Both the position numbers and the translations under genes were made by a program. DNA of 64,000 nucleotides from Anastatus disparis (lineage: Eukaryota; Arthropoda; Insecta; Hymenoptera; Eupelmidae). Location: contig JAFFSR010000343.1 of NCBI GenBank assembly GCA_017163975.1, forward strand, positions 4,162,001-4,226,000, given 5' to 3'. Each line of letters opens with the position of its first letter. Position 1 is the first letter of the stretch. The notes under the pieces were generated by a model that did no database searches, had not been told where the DNA came from, and saw only the letters and a program-made list of their open reading frames with translations. This document shows positions 20,228 to 29,973 of the stretch, one piece after another.

Positions 20228-20570
20228 CTGTAGTGACACGATGATGTAACATGAGATATCTGACTTGAGGTGCATCTTGCATTCCTCTGCTCTTAATACA
20301 ACGACCAACTATATCAAGTATCTGATTATCGGTAAAAATATTTCGCTTAAACATATAGGCTAAAGTACGTAGCCCGCAAAGTCCTATGATGAATTTAATC
20401 TTTTTTAACAGCTCATTTATAGAGCAAGTTTTCAAATTTTTGCGCCATGCTTTTATTTGTGGTTCACGAAGGAGAGCCACATTTAAAATAGCTATTAAGA
20501 TATTATATAAGTCTTTTTTATTCATTCTCTTTTTTGTTATTCTTGTTTCAATGTTTAAACTCAGACTCAT
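20228..20570 (-). other. PolB exon 1 (inferred)
   Basis: An open frame from ATG 20570 (Met16 at 20525 is an alternative) gives a basic, helical N-terminus. It ends at a near-perfect donor ACAG/GTAAGT at 20228/20227, after HHRVTT. Splicing to the acceptor at 19297/19296 keeps the frame (phase 1). Without splicing the frame stops at 20169. Confidence 0.65.
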
Positions 20571-20591
20571 ATCAGAACCATAAATCGTTGT

Positions 20592-20600
20592 CTATTTATA
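20592..20600 (-). promoter_or_regulatory. TATA box upstream of PolB
   Basis: TATAAATAG on the minus strand (20600 to 20592) places a transcription start near 20570, almost on the first ATG. This favours Met16 (20525) as the working start. No clear TCAGT initiator is seen. Confidence 0.4.
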
Positions 20601-20684
20601 CCGAAAATAAATCATAAATTTTAGGGTGAGCATGCGCGTAAAAATATAATATTTAACTTGTCGAGACCTGTAAAAATAATTTGA

Positions 20685-20720
20685 TATTTAAACCTCCAAC
20701 GTAGCAAGAAATACATCAGT
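20685..20720 (+). promoter_or_regulatory. Plus-strand TATTTAAA box and TCAGT initiator
   Basis: TATTTAAA at 20685-20692 and TCAGT at 20716-20720 put the start A at 20718, 33 bases downstream. It is divergent from PolB and similar to the pair in front of the 7933 gene. A GTGAGT donor follows at about 20741 and a TTTTTTCTTTAAG acceptor at about 20892. Confidence 0.45.
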
Positions 20721-20900
20721 TTTGTGGGAACCACTGAGTTGTGAGTACGAAATTCAATATTCTTAATAATCTTTAATAATTATTAACAATTTATTAAAAA
20801 TCTCATATAAGATATTTAGTTAGCATGTACATAATTAAAACTCGGGTTGCCATTATTTCGCTTATAAGAAGGTGGGACTTTTTTCTTTAAGGCGTGCGTT

Positions 20901-21008
20901 ATGCAATTTCATTCGTCTCTCGTGTCGCGTTATCAAACTTGGGCTGATCCTGTTACAACGAATGACTTGAGTGCATCTCTTAAGAACACCCATTCTACAT
21001 CGGCCTAG
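20901..21008 (+). CDS. Possible 35-residue peptide gene, unknown
   Basis: An open frame begins MQFHSSLVSRYQTW right after a good splice acceptor (about 20892), downstream of the TATTTAAA/TCAGT promoter at 20685-20720. It reads 35 codons to TAG. No family is recognised. The surrounding promoter and splice signals, not the frame itself, make it worth listing. It may be only the start of a longer spliced product or a non-coding transcript. Confidence 0.25.
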   Translation: MQFHSSLVSRYQTWADPVTTNDLSASLKNTHSTSA

Positions 21009-21180
21009 TAATGGCTATTATACTTCTTAAATCTTTGTACTTTACATACTTTATACATACACTAAATTTGCATATGCACCTAATTTGCATACGTACTTAA
21101 ACTATTAATAAATATCGATATTAGGTAATATCCTTAATATATAAATTGTGAATTCTTTTATTACATACACATCTACTGTC

Positions 21181-21900
21181 AAAATAACGGATGGTATACC
21201 TCTTTCTTTTTTATAATAGCCTGATACTTTTTATTATTTTTATCATAAATTATCGATATTCATTGCGTAATGATTGATAATTCATGAATAATAATTTATA
21301 AATAATAAATATCTTTCAATATAAAATATTCAATTTTGATAAAAATATATTTACATATCATTTGCATATGTATATATGTACAGTAGTTATATACGCAACT
21401 TGGGCGTATTCACAATGAATGACAAAAATTGTAAAATAACGGATTGTATACCTCTTTCTTTTTTATAATAGCATGATACTTTTTCTTATTTTTTATCATA
21501 AATTATCGATATTCATTGCGTAATGATTGATAATTTATGAATAATAATTTTTAAATAATAAATATCTTTCAATATAAAATATTCAATTTTAATAAATATA
21601 TATTTACATGACATTTGCATATGTATATATACACCAGTTATATACGCAACTTGGGCGTATTAACGGTGAATGTCAAAACACCTGATCGCAAGAGGTAGAA
21701 TAGTTATACTTCCTTTTATGTTTTGGACTCCTGATACTCTTTATCGTTTTTGTATCACTAATTCTCTATATTTATTGAATCGATATCTTGGTAATAAATA
21801 TACATTATATTTAAAATATAATAACCAATTCTAATGCATAGTTTATTTGTCCATCTTTTGCATATCATTTGCATACGATTTGTGTGTTTTTGTCCCTATT
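21181..21900. repeat. About 250-bp tandem repeat, roughly three copies
   Basis: AAAATAACGGATGGTATACC at 21181 recurs at 21433, and CTTGGGCGTATT near 21400 recurs near 21650. A more diverged third copy runs to about 21900 (CATATCATTTGCATA). It is non-coding. Confidence 0.75.
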
Positions 21901-22407
21901 TTATTATTATATATATATTATATATATAAATATATATTTTATACAGATTTTTGCGTACACGAGTGTGTTTTATGTATGTATAGACATACGTATTAGAGAG
22001 AGAGAGGCTTATATATATACACATATATTTTTATTTATTCCATAATAATAAAATAGGGAAAAGAGAGAAAGAAAAAAAAGAGAGAGAGAGAGACAGTGAG
22101 AGACGTTTCTCACGCTAAAATTTTAAGCTTTACAAAATCAGCACCCTATATACGTCTTGTGAATATAAAATAAATTTTTCCAGACGGTGTTAGGTTTTTA
22201 AATTTCTTTAAAATTCATCTTTTCTTGCGAAAAAAGAATCAAGTTGACACGCGTAGCGTGAGAGTGGTATGTGACTTTTTAAAATTTTTGATATAAGATG
22301 CGCCCTCAACATTCGTGTTATCTGTTAAATACAATTTTCCCAGACGATTTAGAATTATTTATACAAAATCAGTACTGTGTCCACTAGTTCGCAGTGAAAT
22401 AAGAATA
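21901..22407. other. Simple-repeat-rich non-coding stretch
   Basis: TA-rich palindromes at about 21905-21950 and a GAGA tract at about 22052-22110. Then two similar blocks around CAGACGGTGTTAGG and CAGACGATTTAGAA (about 22182 and 22341), both followed by 'ACAAAATCAG' style text. No gene is supported. Confidence 0.5.
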
Positions 22408-24737
22408 CCCCAGTAAAAATGGTAAATGTATCCAAATCATACGAAAGTGTATCAAAGTGTATCAAAGTGTATCTAAGAGCGATATTTCGGACCAAATGTT
22501 AATACACTTTGGTACACTTTGATACACTTTCATACATTTTTATACACTTCCAAAAAAAAGTTTCTTGGTATCAATTTTTTATATTCGTTAATGATATACA
22601 CTTTGATACACTTTAATACACTTTTGCACATTTTCATATATTTTTTGGACACTTTCATACACTTTGATACACTTTCATACATTTTTCTAATAAAGGAAAA
22701 ATGTTGATTTTCTTGGATACACTTTTGCATACATTGATACACTTTTGCACACTTTGATACACTTTGATACACTTTTCGAAAATGTTGACTAAAATTAATT
22801 TCTACATTTGCTATGTGTTACACACTTTGATACACTTTTGCACACTTTGATACACTTTGATATACTTTTGCACACTTTAATACACTTTCATACATTTTTC
22901 CAATAAAGGAAAAATGTCGTTTTTATTGGATACACTTTTGCATACTTTGATACACTTTTGCACACTTTGATACATTTTAAAAATTTTAACTAAAATAAAT
23001 TTCCATTAAATGAAGCCTCTTCCTTAAATAATCAACAAGATCCCTGTAACATATTGACTGTGCAAAATGGAAACAGCAATAATACTAATAATAATGAAGA
23101 TGCGACTGCAAAGACTACAAAAAATAACTTAGTCTCAATAGACAATACAAATGAAAATTTATAAAAAAAAACTATCTTAGAAACAACAATGTTTAAATAT
23201 TTATATTTAATAATGTTATTAAATTAAAAATGTGTTTATTAGTATAAATTATTTATCTTATCTCATTACTTGATATGTATTACAAAAGAATAATTATTTT
23301 TTTGAAGTTGTCTCTATTAAACTTTTATTATTTATAAATTTCTAATAATATTAATGTTTAAATATTTAATGCTAATATAGAATGTAAGTTTTTCATTACA
23401 AATTATATTTCAAATATATATTGCTAATTCTTATGTTTTAAATTACTTTTTATATTTTACTTTTATAATTTATAAAAATATTTTTCAATTTTTTCAATAT
23501 TGTCGTTTTATTAACCTTACATTTATCCCAAGGGGCATTAATACATTAAAATTTATGAAAATATCTAAAATGAAAACGGCTTATTTTAATACACCGTTTC
23601 ATGCCTAAAAAGTGTATTAAACACTATTAAAATGTATAAAAAATGTACGCATGTGTATCAAAGTGTGCATGGTAAAACCATTTTTAATTTCTTACTTAGA
23701 AATGTATCGAAGTGTATCGTGTTTTATTAAAATGTATTATATTACATAAAGAGAGCGCGGTGGCGTAACGGATAGAGCTCTTGCCTTCAACGCGGAGGGC
23801 ATGGGTTCGAATCCTGGCCAGGTACCTCTAAACTTTTTTTTCGAAAGAAAATTAGTGTACGTGCCATTTTATATCGCGACTCTCAAAAATTCGATCTCAT
23901 TGGGTATCGGTTGATTGTTGGTCACCAAAAGTGGCTGACCATCCATCGGTAGTCAAAGTTTTCGGTATGGTGGGTCTGACAGTCTAGCCTGATGTAATGT
24001 GATAAACAGATACCGGGCGGGGACTCCCTCGACCTCACCATAGAAAAAAGATTAATCATATAGAGGACAATATCCTTTATATATAAATCTTAAAAAAAAA
24101 AAAAAAAAAAAAAGAAAAAAATGTATCAAAGTGTACAAACGTGTGCAAAATAAAACAGGAAAAGGATAATACTCAGAAGTGTATCAAGATGTACCATAGT
24201 ATATTAAAGTGTGTCAAAGTGTGTAAAAGTGTATCAACGTGTACAAACGTGTGCAAAATAAAACAGGAAAAGGTTAATACTCAGAAGTGTATCAAGATGT
24301 ACCATAGTATATTAAAGTGTATCAAAGTGTGTAAAAGTGTATCAAAGTGTACAAACGTGTGCAAAATAAAACAGGAAAAACAATTTAGGCTAATACTCAG
24401 AAGTGTATCAACATGTACCATAGTATATTAAAGTGTGTAAAAGTGTATCAAAGTGTGTAAAAGTGTATCAAAATGTGTCAAAGTGTATCAAAATGTGTCA
24501 AAGTGTATAACATCAAAAAAATTGAGGAAATTTAATTTCAGCTCACTTTTTAAGAAATGTACCAAAGTGTACCAAAGTGTATCTAAGTGTATCAGAGTGT
24601 ATCAAAATGGATCGAGAATAAGGTCTGAAAAATCGCTCTTAGATACATTTTCATACACTTTGATACATTTTTGTATGCTTCAATACACTTTCATACACTT
24701 TTATACATTTTGATACACCGAAAAATTTCCATTCGGG
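22408..24737 (+). repeat. Left arm of the palindrome
   Basis: Long runs of GATACACTTTGATACAC-type and the inverse words, with a 700-base ordinary AT-rich block (about 22990-23690) and a SINE (23751-24120). Differences from the right arm are few, for example near 24062-24115. Small frames rich in KVYQSVSKC-type peptides come only from the word repeat. Confidence 0.85.
23751..24120 (+). mobile_element. tRNA-derived SINE
   Basis: The head GAGAGCGCGGTGGCGTAACG contains an A-box-like segment and GGGTTCGAATCC is a perfect B box (about 23803-23814). The tRNA-like part ends near 23826. An unrelated body and an A-rich tail (24092-24120) follow. It is a retroposed element, not a working tRNA gene. Confidence 0.8.
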
Positions 24738-24989
24738 TATCTTTACCACCTACATCGGCATTATTCGGATATCATTCCTTCTGAAATTTGAAATAATAAA
24801 CCTATTTTAAAATTATTTCTCGCAAAAAGTATCTTAATATCAGTTTCAGCGTGAGAATTGAAAAAACTATGCAGTTTTTTATAATTCTGTGGTGGTGGAA
24901 ATTAAGTTTTAATAGCTACGGGGCTAGTCTCGCGATCAGTCTACTGCAGGCACCTCAAAAGCTATTATCGCGACTTTAAAAAAATCAAA

Positions 24990-25874
24990 ATGTTTGGTCA
25001 AGTTAATGTTAACTTACCTTTAATAGTCGGTGACAACGATAATTTTGTGGGACAACAACAAGTTGGCCAAGTGGTAGACATCGCACCCTTGGTCAACTAT
25101 ATTAACCTCGGTGTGCAATTTTTGATTCCGATAAATCAATATTTGCTCTTGAACGAACCAGCCGCTGAGGAGGCTGTTATTAATCAAGAAGTAGACGATG
25201 AGGTGATGGTGGTTGACGACCACTATCAACCTCAGCAAGAGCAGCATCAACAAGACATAGTGCAGCAAGACGATTTACAAGACATGGTGCAGCAAGCCGA
25301 TTTACAAGACATGGAGCAGCAACAACCACAAGAACATGAAGTTGAACAGGAAATTGAAGATAATAACGACGACGGTGATGCCGATTCTGGTTATTGGACG
25401 GACGCCGATACAATAAGGGACGACCCGGATTACCAGCCTCTGGGTCGACAAATAGTAGAAGAAGAAAACGTCGAAGAACAACTCATAAATGTTTATCGCT
25501 CTGTGCGATACAATGAAGCCAGACAACACCGTTTGTTCGACGTGAAAAAATTGTATTGGCGTAAGGCGTTGAGGGAGTTACGATTAGTGCGTGATAGTGA
25601 TTTAAATCGTACTCAACGCCGCATACGCCGAATCCGTCGGCGAAGACAGGCACTGGAGCCGTTAATACCGGTACACCGTCGGCGTCGCCTTCAAGAAAAA
25701 GATGAAAATATTGATCGCCCCCGCAGAAATCATGATATCTGCTGGGGGTGTTCAAAACCGTTTTACATTCAACGTATTCGAATGTGGGAACGGTGTGCGG
25801 ATTGTGGTCTGTGGCTATGCCCAGATTGTGCCGCTGAGCTCATTCATTGCCAAAATGAAAACCTATTATTTTAG
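24990..25874 (+). CDS. Unknown acidic protein with C-terminal zinc-binding domain
   Basis: 294 residues, intact, GC content similar to the Polinton genes. The middle (about 70-165) is very acidic and glutamine-rich, with imperfect repeats of DLQDMVQQ. A long basic helical region follows (RRIRRIRRRRQALEP). The last 50 residues hold a treble-clef/RING-like set of cysteines: CWGC, then CADCGLWLCPDC, then His/Cys. A TCAGT initiator lies at about 24937 with a TTTTAATAG box about 28 bases before it. It is the only gene of the palindrome and sits exactly in its unique centre. I do not recognise the family; a DNA-binding or regulatory role is inference. No DDE or HUH catalytic motif is seen. Confidence 0.6.
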   Translation: MFGQVNVNLPLIVGDNDNFVGQQQVGQVVDIAPLVNYINLGVQFLIPINQYLLLNEPAAEEAVINQEVDDEVMVVDDHYQPQQEQHQQDIVQQDDLQDMVQQADLQDMEQQQPQEHEVEQEIEDNNDDGDADSGYWTDADTIRDDPDYQPLGRQIVEEENVEEQLINVYRSVRYNEARQHRLFDVKKLYWRKALRELRLVRDSDLNRTQRRIRRIRRRRQALEPLIPVHRRRRLQEKDENIDRPRRNHDICWGCSKPFYIQRIRMWERCADCGLWLCPDCAAELIHCQNENLLF

Positions 25875-26581
25875 TGTTTAAAAATAATTTTATAATTTTC
25901 ATAATTTTGATAATTTTAATTCAAGTGATTTTTACGTGTCTTTTTAAACTGTGATCCTGTCCATTCCCGAATGGAAATTTTTCGGTGTATCAAAATGTAT
26001 AAAAGTGTATGAAAGTGTATTGAAGCATACAAAAATGTATCAAAGTGTATGAAAATGTATCTAAGAGCGATTTTTCAGACCTTATTCTCGATCCATTTTG
26101 ATACACTCTGATACACTTAGATACACTTTGGTACACTTTGGTACATTTCTTAAAAAGTGAGCTGAAATTAAATTTCCTCAATTTTTTTGATGTTATACAC
26201 TTTGACACATTTTGATACACTTTGACACATTTTGATACACTTTTACACACTTTGATACACTTTTACACACTTTAATATACTATGGTACATGTTGATACAC
26301 TTCTGAGTATTAGCCTAAATTGTTTTTCCTGTTTTATTTTGCACACGTTTGTACACTTTGATACACTTTTACACACTTTGATACACTTTAATATACTATG
26401 GTACATCTTGATACACTTCTGAGTATTAACCTTTTCCTGTTTTATTTTGCACACGTTTGTACACGTTGATACACTTTTACACACTTTGACACACTTTAAT
26501 ATACTATGGTACATCTTGATACACTTCTGAGTATTATCCTTTTCCTGTTTTATTTTGCACACGTTTGTACACTTTGATACA

Positions 26582-26583
26582 TT

Positions 26584-26614
<31 letters not shown>

Positions 26615-26954
26615 AAGATTAATATATAAAGGATATTGTCCTCTATATGATTAATCTTTTTCTATGGTGAGGTCGAGGGAGTCCCCGCCCGGTATCTGTT
26701 TATCACATTACATCAGGCTAGACTGTCAGACCCACCATACCGAAAACTTTGACTACCGATGGATGGTCAGCCACTTTTGGTGACCAACAATCAACCGATA
26801 CCCAATGAGATCGGATTTTTGAGAGTCGCGATATAAAATGGCACGTACACTAATTTTCTTTCGAAAAAAAAGTTTAGAGGTACCTGGCCAGGATTCGAAC
26901 CCATGCCCTCCGCGTTGAAGGCAAGAGCTCTATCCGTTACGCCACCGCGCTCTC
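26582..26954 (-). mobile_element. tRNA-derived SINE (palindrome partner copy)
   Basis: Reverse complement of 23751-24120 with one or two base differences in the body and a slightly different tail. It was carried with the arm, so it shares one insertion event with the left copy. Confidence 0.8.
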
Positions 26955-27003
26955 TTTATGTAATATAATACATTTTAATAAAACACGATACACTTCGATA
27001 CAT

Positions 27004-28430
27004 CCCTGTTGAAAATAAGTACGTACTTCAAGTATGTACTTTGAGTATGTACTTCAAGTATGTACTTCAAGTATGTACTTTACTTAAGTACGTACTATTT
27101 TGGAACATTTTAGTAGGTACTGTTTTGAAAAGTATATACTTTTATTGAAAATATGTACTTTTAAAGTATATTTTGATAAATAATATTTCTCAAAGTACGT
27201 ACTTTATTAGAAAATACGTATTTTTTTAAAGTATGTACTTATTAAAAACATTTTGGTAGGTACTTTTTTTAAAAGTATATATTTTTAAAAAAGTACATAC
27301 TAAAATGACCAAAAAAAAAATTACTTTAGCTACAGTACATACTTGAGTATGAAGGTTCATACTTCGTATAAAAGAATATGTATGAAAATGTTCTAAAAAG
27401 TATATACTTCTATACAAGTACGTACTTTTATTAAAATAGAGTATATACCTTTAAAGATAACAAATCAAATTTTACAAAAAAGTCGGTAAAAGTTTGAGAT
27501 TATTTTTATTTTCAATAATTCCTAAAGTTAGTAACTTGGTAAGTGTTTTCTTCCTAAAGGAAGATATAAAAATAAGGTAAGCATCGACTCTCCGCAGATC
27601 AAAAAGTTTGAGCGAACAAACTCGAAATGTTATAACTTTATATTCCACGTCACTGAAATTCAGGTAGAGGATCGCAAAATTAACAAAAACGCCACCTAAC
27701 AGCAAAGACAGAATTAATAATCGATTCGAATAATTTTTTCAGTACTTACGTTTTTAGCTGTTAGGTGGCGTTTTTCTTAACTCTGCGATCCTTTATCCGA
27801 ATTTCAGAGATGCAGGTATATAAGGCTATAATATTCCGTATTTTTTTACAGTTGAAAATCAGTACATACTTTAATAACATACTTTGAGTATGTACTTCAA
27901 GTATATACACTTTAGATCAAGTACGTACTTTTTTGGAACATTTTAGAAGGTACTTTTTAGAAAAGTATGCACTTTTCAAAAAGTACATAATAAAGTAAAA
28001 AAAAATTTGTCACGTAGCTACAGTATATACTTTTATATGAAGGTACATACATCGTATAAAAAAGTATGTATGAAAATTTTCTAAAAGGTATATACTTCTA
28101 TATAAGTAAGTACTTTTATTAAAATAGGGTACATAATTTTGAAGAAAGTACTCATTTTTAAAATAAAAGTACGCATAAAAATATTTTTAAAAAGTACATA
28201 CTTTCAAAATAGTAGGTATTGTTTAATAAAGTTCATATTTAAAAAAATATTATTTATCAAAATATACTTAAAAAGTACATACTTTCAATAAAAGTATATA
28301 CTTTTCAAAAAAAGTATCTACTAAAATGTTCCAAAATAGTACGTACTTAAGTAAAATATATACTTGTAGTACATACTTGAAGTACGTACTCAAAGTACGT
28401 ACTTCAAGTACGTACTTATTTTCAACAGGG
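27004..28430. mobile_element. 1427-bp MITE made of the word AAGTACGTACTT
   Basis: Begins CCCTGTTGAAAATAAGTACG and ends with the inverse. Comparison with the intact left arm shows that it duplicated AT on insertion (GATAC-AT before, AT-TTCTAAG after). Its centre has an inverted pair around AACGCCACCTAACAGC (about 27690) and GCTGTTAGGTGGCGTTTTT (about 27760). No transposase is encoded. Its first 15 bases equal the Polinton termini. Confidence 0.85.
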
Positions 28431-29854
28431 ATTTCTAAGTAAGAAATTAAAAAATGGTTTTACCATGCACACTTTGATACACATGCGTACATTTTTTATA
28501 CATTTTAATAGTGTTTAATACACTTTTTAGGCATGAAACGGTGTATTAAAATAAGCCGTTTTCATTTTAGATATTTTCATAAATTTTAATGTATTAATGC
28601 CCCTTGGGATAAATGTAAGGTTAATAAAACGACAATATTGAAAAAATTGAAAAATATTTTTATAAATTATAAAAGTAAAATATAAAAAGTAATTTAAAAC
28701 ATAAGAATTAGCAATATATATTTGAAATATAATTTGTAATGAAAAACTTACATTCTATATTAGCATTAAATATTTAAACATTAATATTATTAGAAATTTA
28801 TAAATAATAAAAGTTTAATAGAGACAACTTCAAAAAAATAATTATTCTTTTGTAATACATATCAAGTAATGAGATAAGATAAATAATTTATACTAATAAA
28901 CACATTTTTAATTTAATAACATTATTAAATATAAATATTTAAACATTGTTGTTTCTAAGATAGTTTTTTTTTTATAAATTTTCATTTGTATTGTCTATTG
29001 AGACTAAGTTATTTTTTGTAGTCTTTGCAGTCGCATCTTCATTATTATTAGTATTATTGCTGTTTCCATTTTGCACAGTCAATATGTTACAGGGATCTTG
29101 TTGATTATTTAAGGAAGAGGCTTCATTTAATGGAAATTTATTTTAGTTAAAATTTTTAAAATGTATCAAAGTGTGCAAAAGTGTATCAAAGTATGCAAAA
29201 GTGTATCCAATAAAAACGACATTTTTCCTTTATTGGAAAAATGTATGAAAGTGTATTAAAGTGTGCAAAAGTATATCAAAGTGTATCAAAGTGTGCAAAA
29301 GTGTATCAAAGTGTGTAACACATAGCAAATGTAGAAATTAATTTTAGTCAACATTTTCGAAAAGTGTATCAAAGTGTATCAAAGTGTGCAAAAGTGTATC
29401 AATGTATGCAAAAGTGTATCCAAGAAAATCAACATTTTTCCTTTATTAGAAAAATGTATGAAAGTGTATCAAAGTGTATGAAAGTGTCCAAAAAATATAT
29501 GAAAATGTGCAAAAGTGTATTAAAGTGTATCAAAGTGTATATCATTAACGAATATAAAAAATTGATACCAAGAAACTTTTTTTTGGAAGTGTATAAAAAT
29601 GTATGAAAGTGTATCAAAGTGTACCAAAGTGTATTAACATTTGGTCCGAAATATCGCTCTTAGATACACTTTGATACACTTTGATACACTTTCGTATGAT
29701 TTGGATACATTTACCATTTTCACTGGGGTTGCTAGAATGACGTGATGTGATGTGAGATTTTAAAATTGATTCGTTTAAAATTAATTTAGTGAAAAATAAA
29801 CATTTTTAAATATTTAATTATAATTTTATTTGTTTACATTTTTTATTTATTTTC

Positions 29855-29973
29855 GGGGTATCATGTTCCGTCTCAACAACCCCTACACTACCTTCTTAGA
29901 GGTTAATGATCCTCGGGTCAGTCACCTCTAGGGTGGTAAGGTGGGGGTTTGTTGTGACGGTCCATGGTGCCCC
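29855..29973. repeat. GC-rich imperfect hairpin in right TIR
   Basis: Inverse counterpart of 5541-5651: GGGGTATCATG at the left arm pairs with CATGGTGCCCC at the right. The adjoining TTGGGGCA and TATATAAGTAGTTA context is also shared, so this is TIR sequence. Confidence 0.65.

Larger units (their letters stand above)
14979..20570 (-). pseudogene. Protein-primed family B DNA polymerase, three exons, two in-frame stops
   Basis: I infer exons 20570-20228, 19296-18970 and 18889-14979. Both introns have good borders (CAG/GTAAGT...TTTTCAG and CAG/GTACAG...TTGTAG), are phase 1, and join exactly in frame, giving 1527 codons. The exonuclease motifs are YLFYDFETQQ, CIAHNAQGFDAQF and YCKPDVKIL. Polymerase motifs A, B and C are VDVCSLYPYI, LCLNSLWGKFGQ and YYDTDSIVYV. 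A cysteine-rich zinc region precedes the exonuclease. All catalytic residues are present. TGA at 18330-18332 and TAG at 16518-16520 interrupt the third exon, but all three open pieces are in one frame. The enzyme would copy the linear genome from a terminal protein; I do not see which segment serves as primer protein. An AATAAA follows the stop directly. Confidence 0.88.
22408..29728. mobile_element. 7.3 kb palindromic element with 2.33 kb arms and a central gene
   Basis: Sequence 22408-24737 is almost identical to the reverse complement of 25966-29728 once the 1427-bp MITE at 27004-28430 is removed (2330 against about 2334 bases). The ends read CCCCAGTAAAAATGG and CCATTTTCACTGGGG. The arms consist largely of an AGTGTATCAAAGTGTGCAAA-like word and each holds a tRNA-derived SINE. 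The 1.25 kb centre is unique and encodes a 294-aa protein. It lies inside the Polinton. It could be a transposon with huge TIRs or an inverted duplication; I see no clear target duplication. Confidence 0.75.
25966..29728 (-). repeat. Right arm of the palindrome (interrupted by a MITE)
   Basis: Inverse copy of the left arm, interrupted at 27004-28430. The very high identity implies recent origin or continuing gene conversion. Confidence 0.85.

Noticed and set aside
23751..23826. tRNA gene
   Set aside because: A and B boxes are present, but the sequence continues into a SINE body with an A-rich tail and has an inverse copy at 26880-26954; the cloverleaf does not close properly at the acceptor stem.
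25180..25413. Minus-strand frame inside the central palindrome gene
   Set aside because: Repeats of the Gln-rich coding region read backwards; the plus frame is longer, has a promoter and a zinc-binding domain.
22530..26562. Cysteine/serine-rich proteins in the word arrays (e.g. 24141-24431, 24453-24713, 26272-26562)
   Set aside because: The frames exist only because the 10-bp word lacks stops in some registers; mirrored copies give the same peptides on the other strand.
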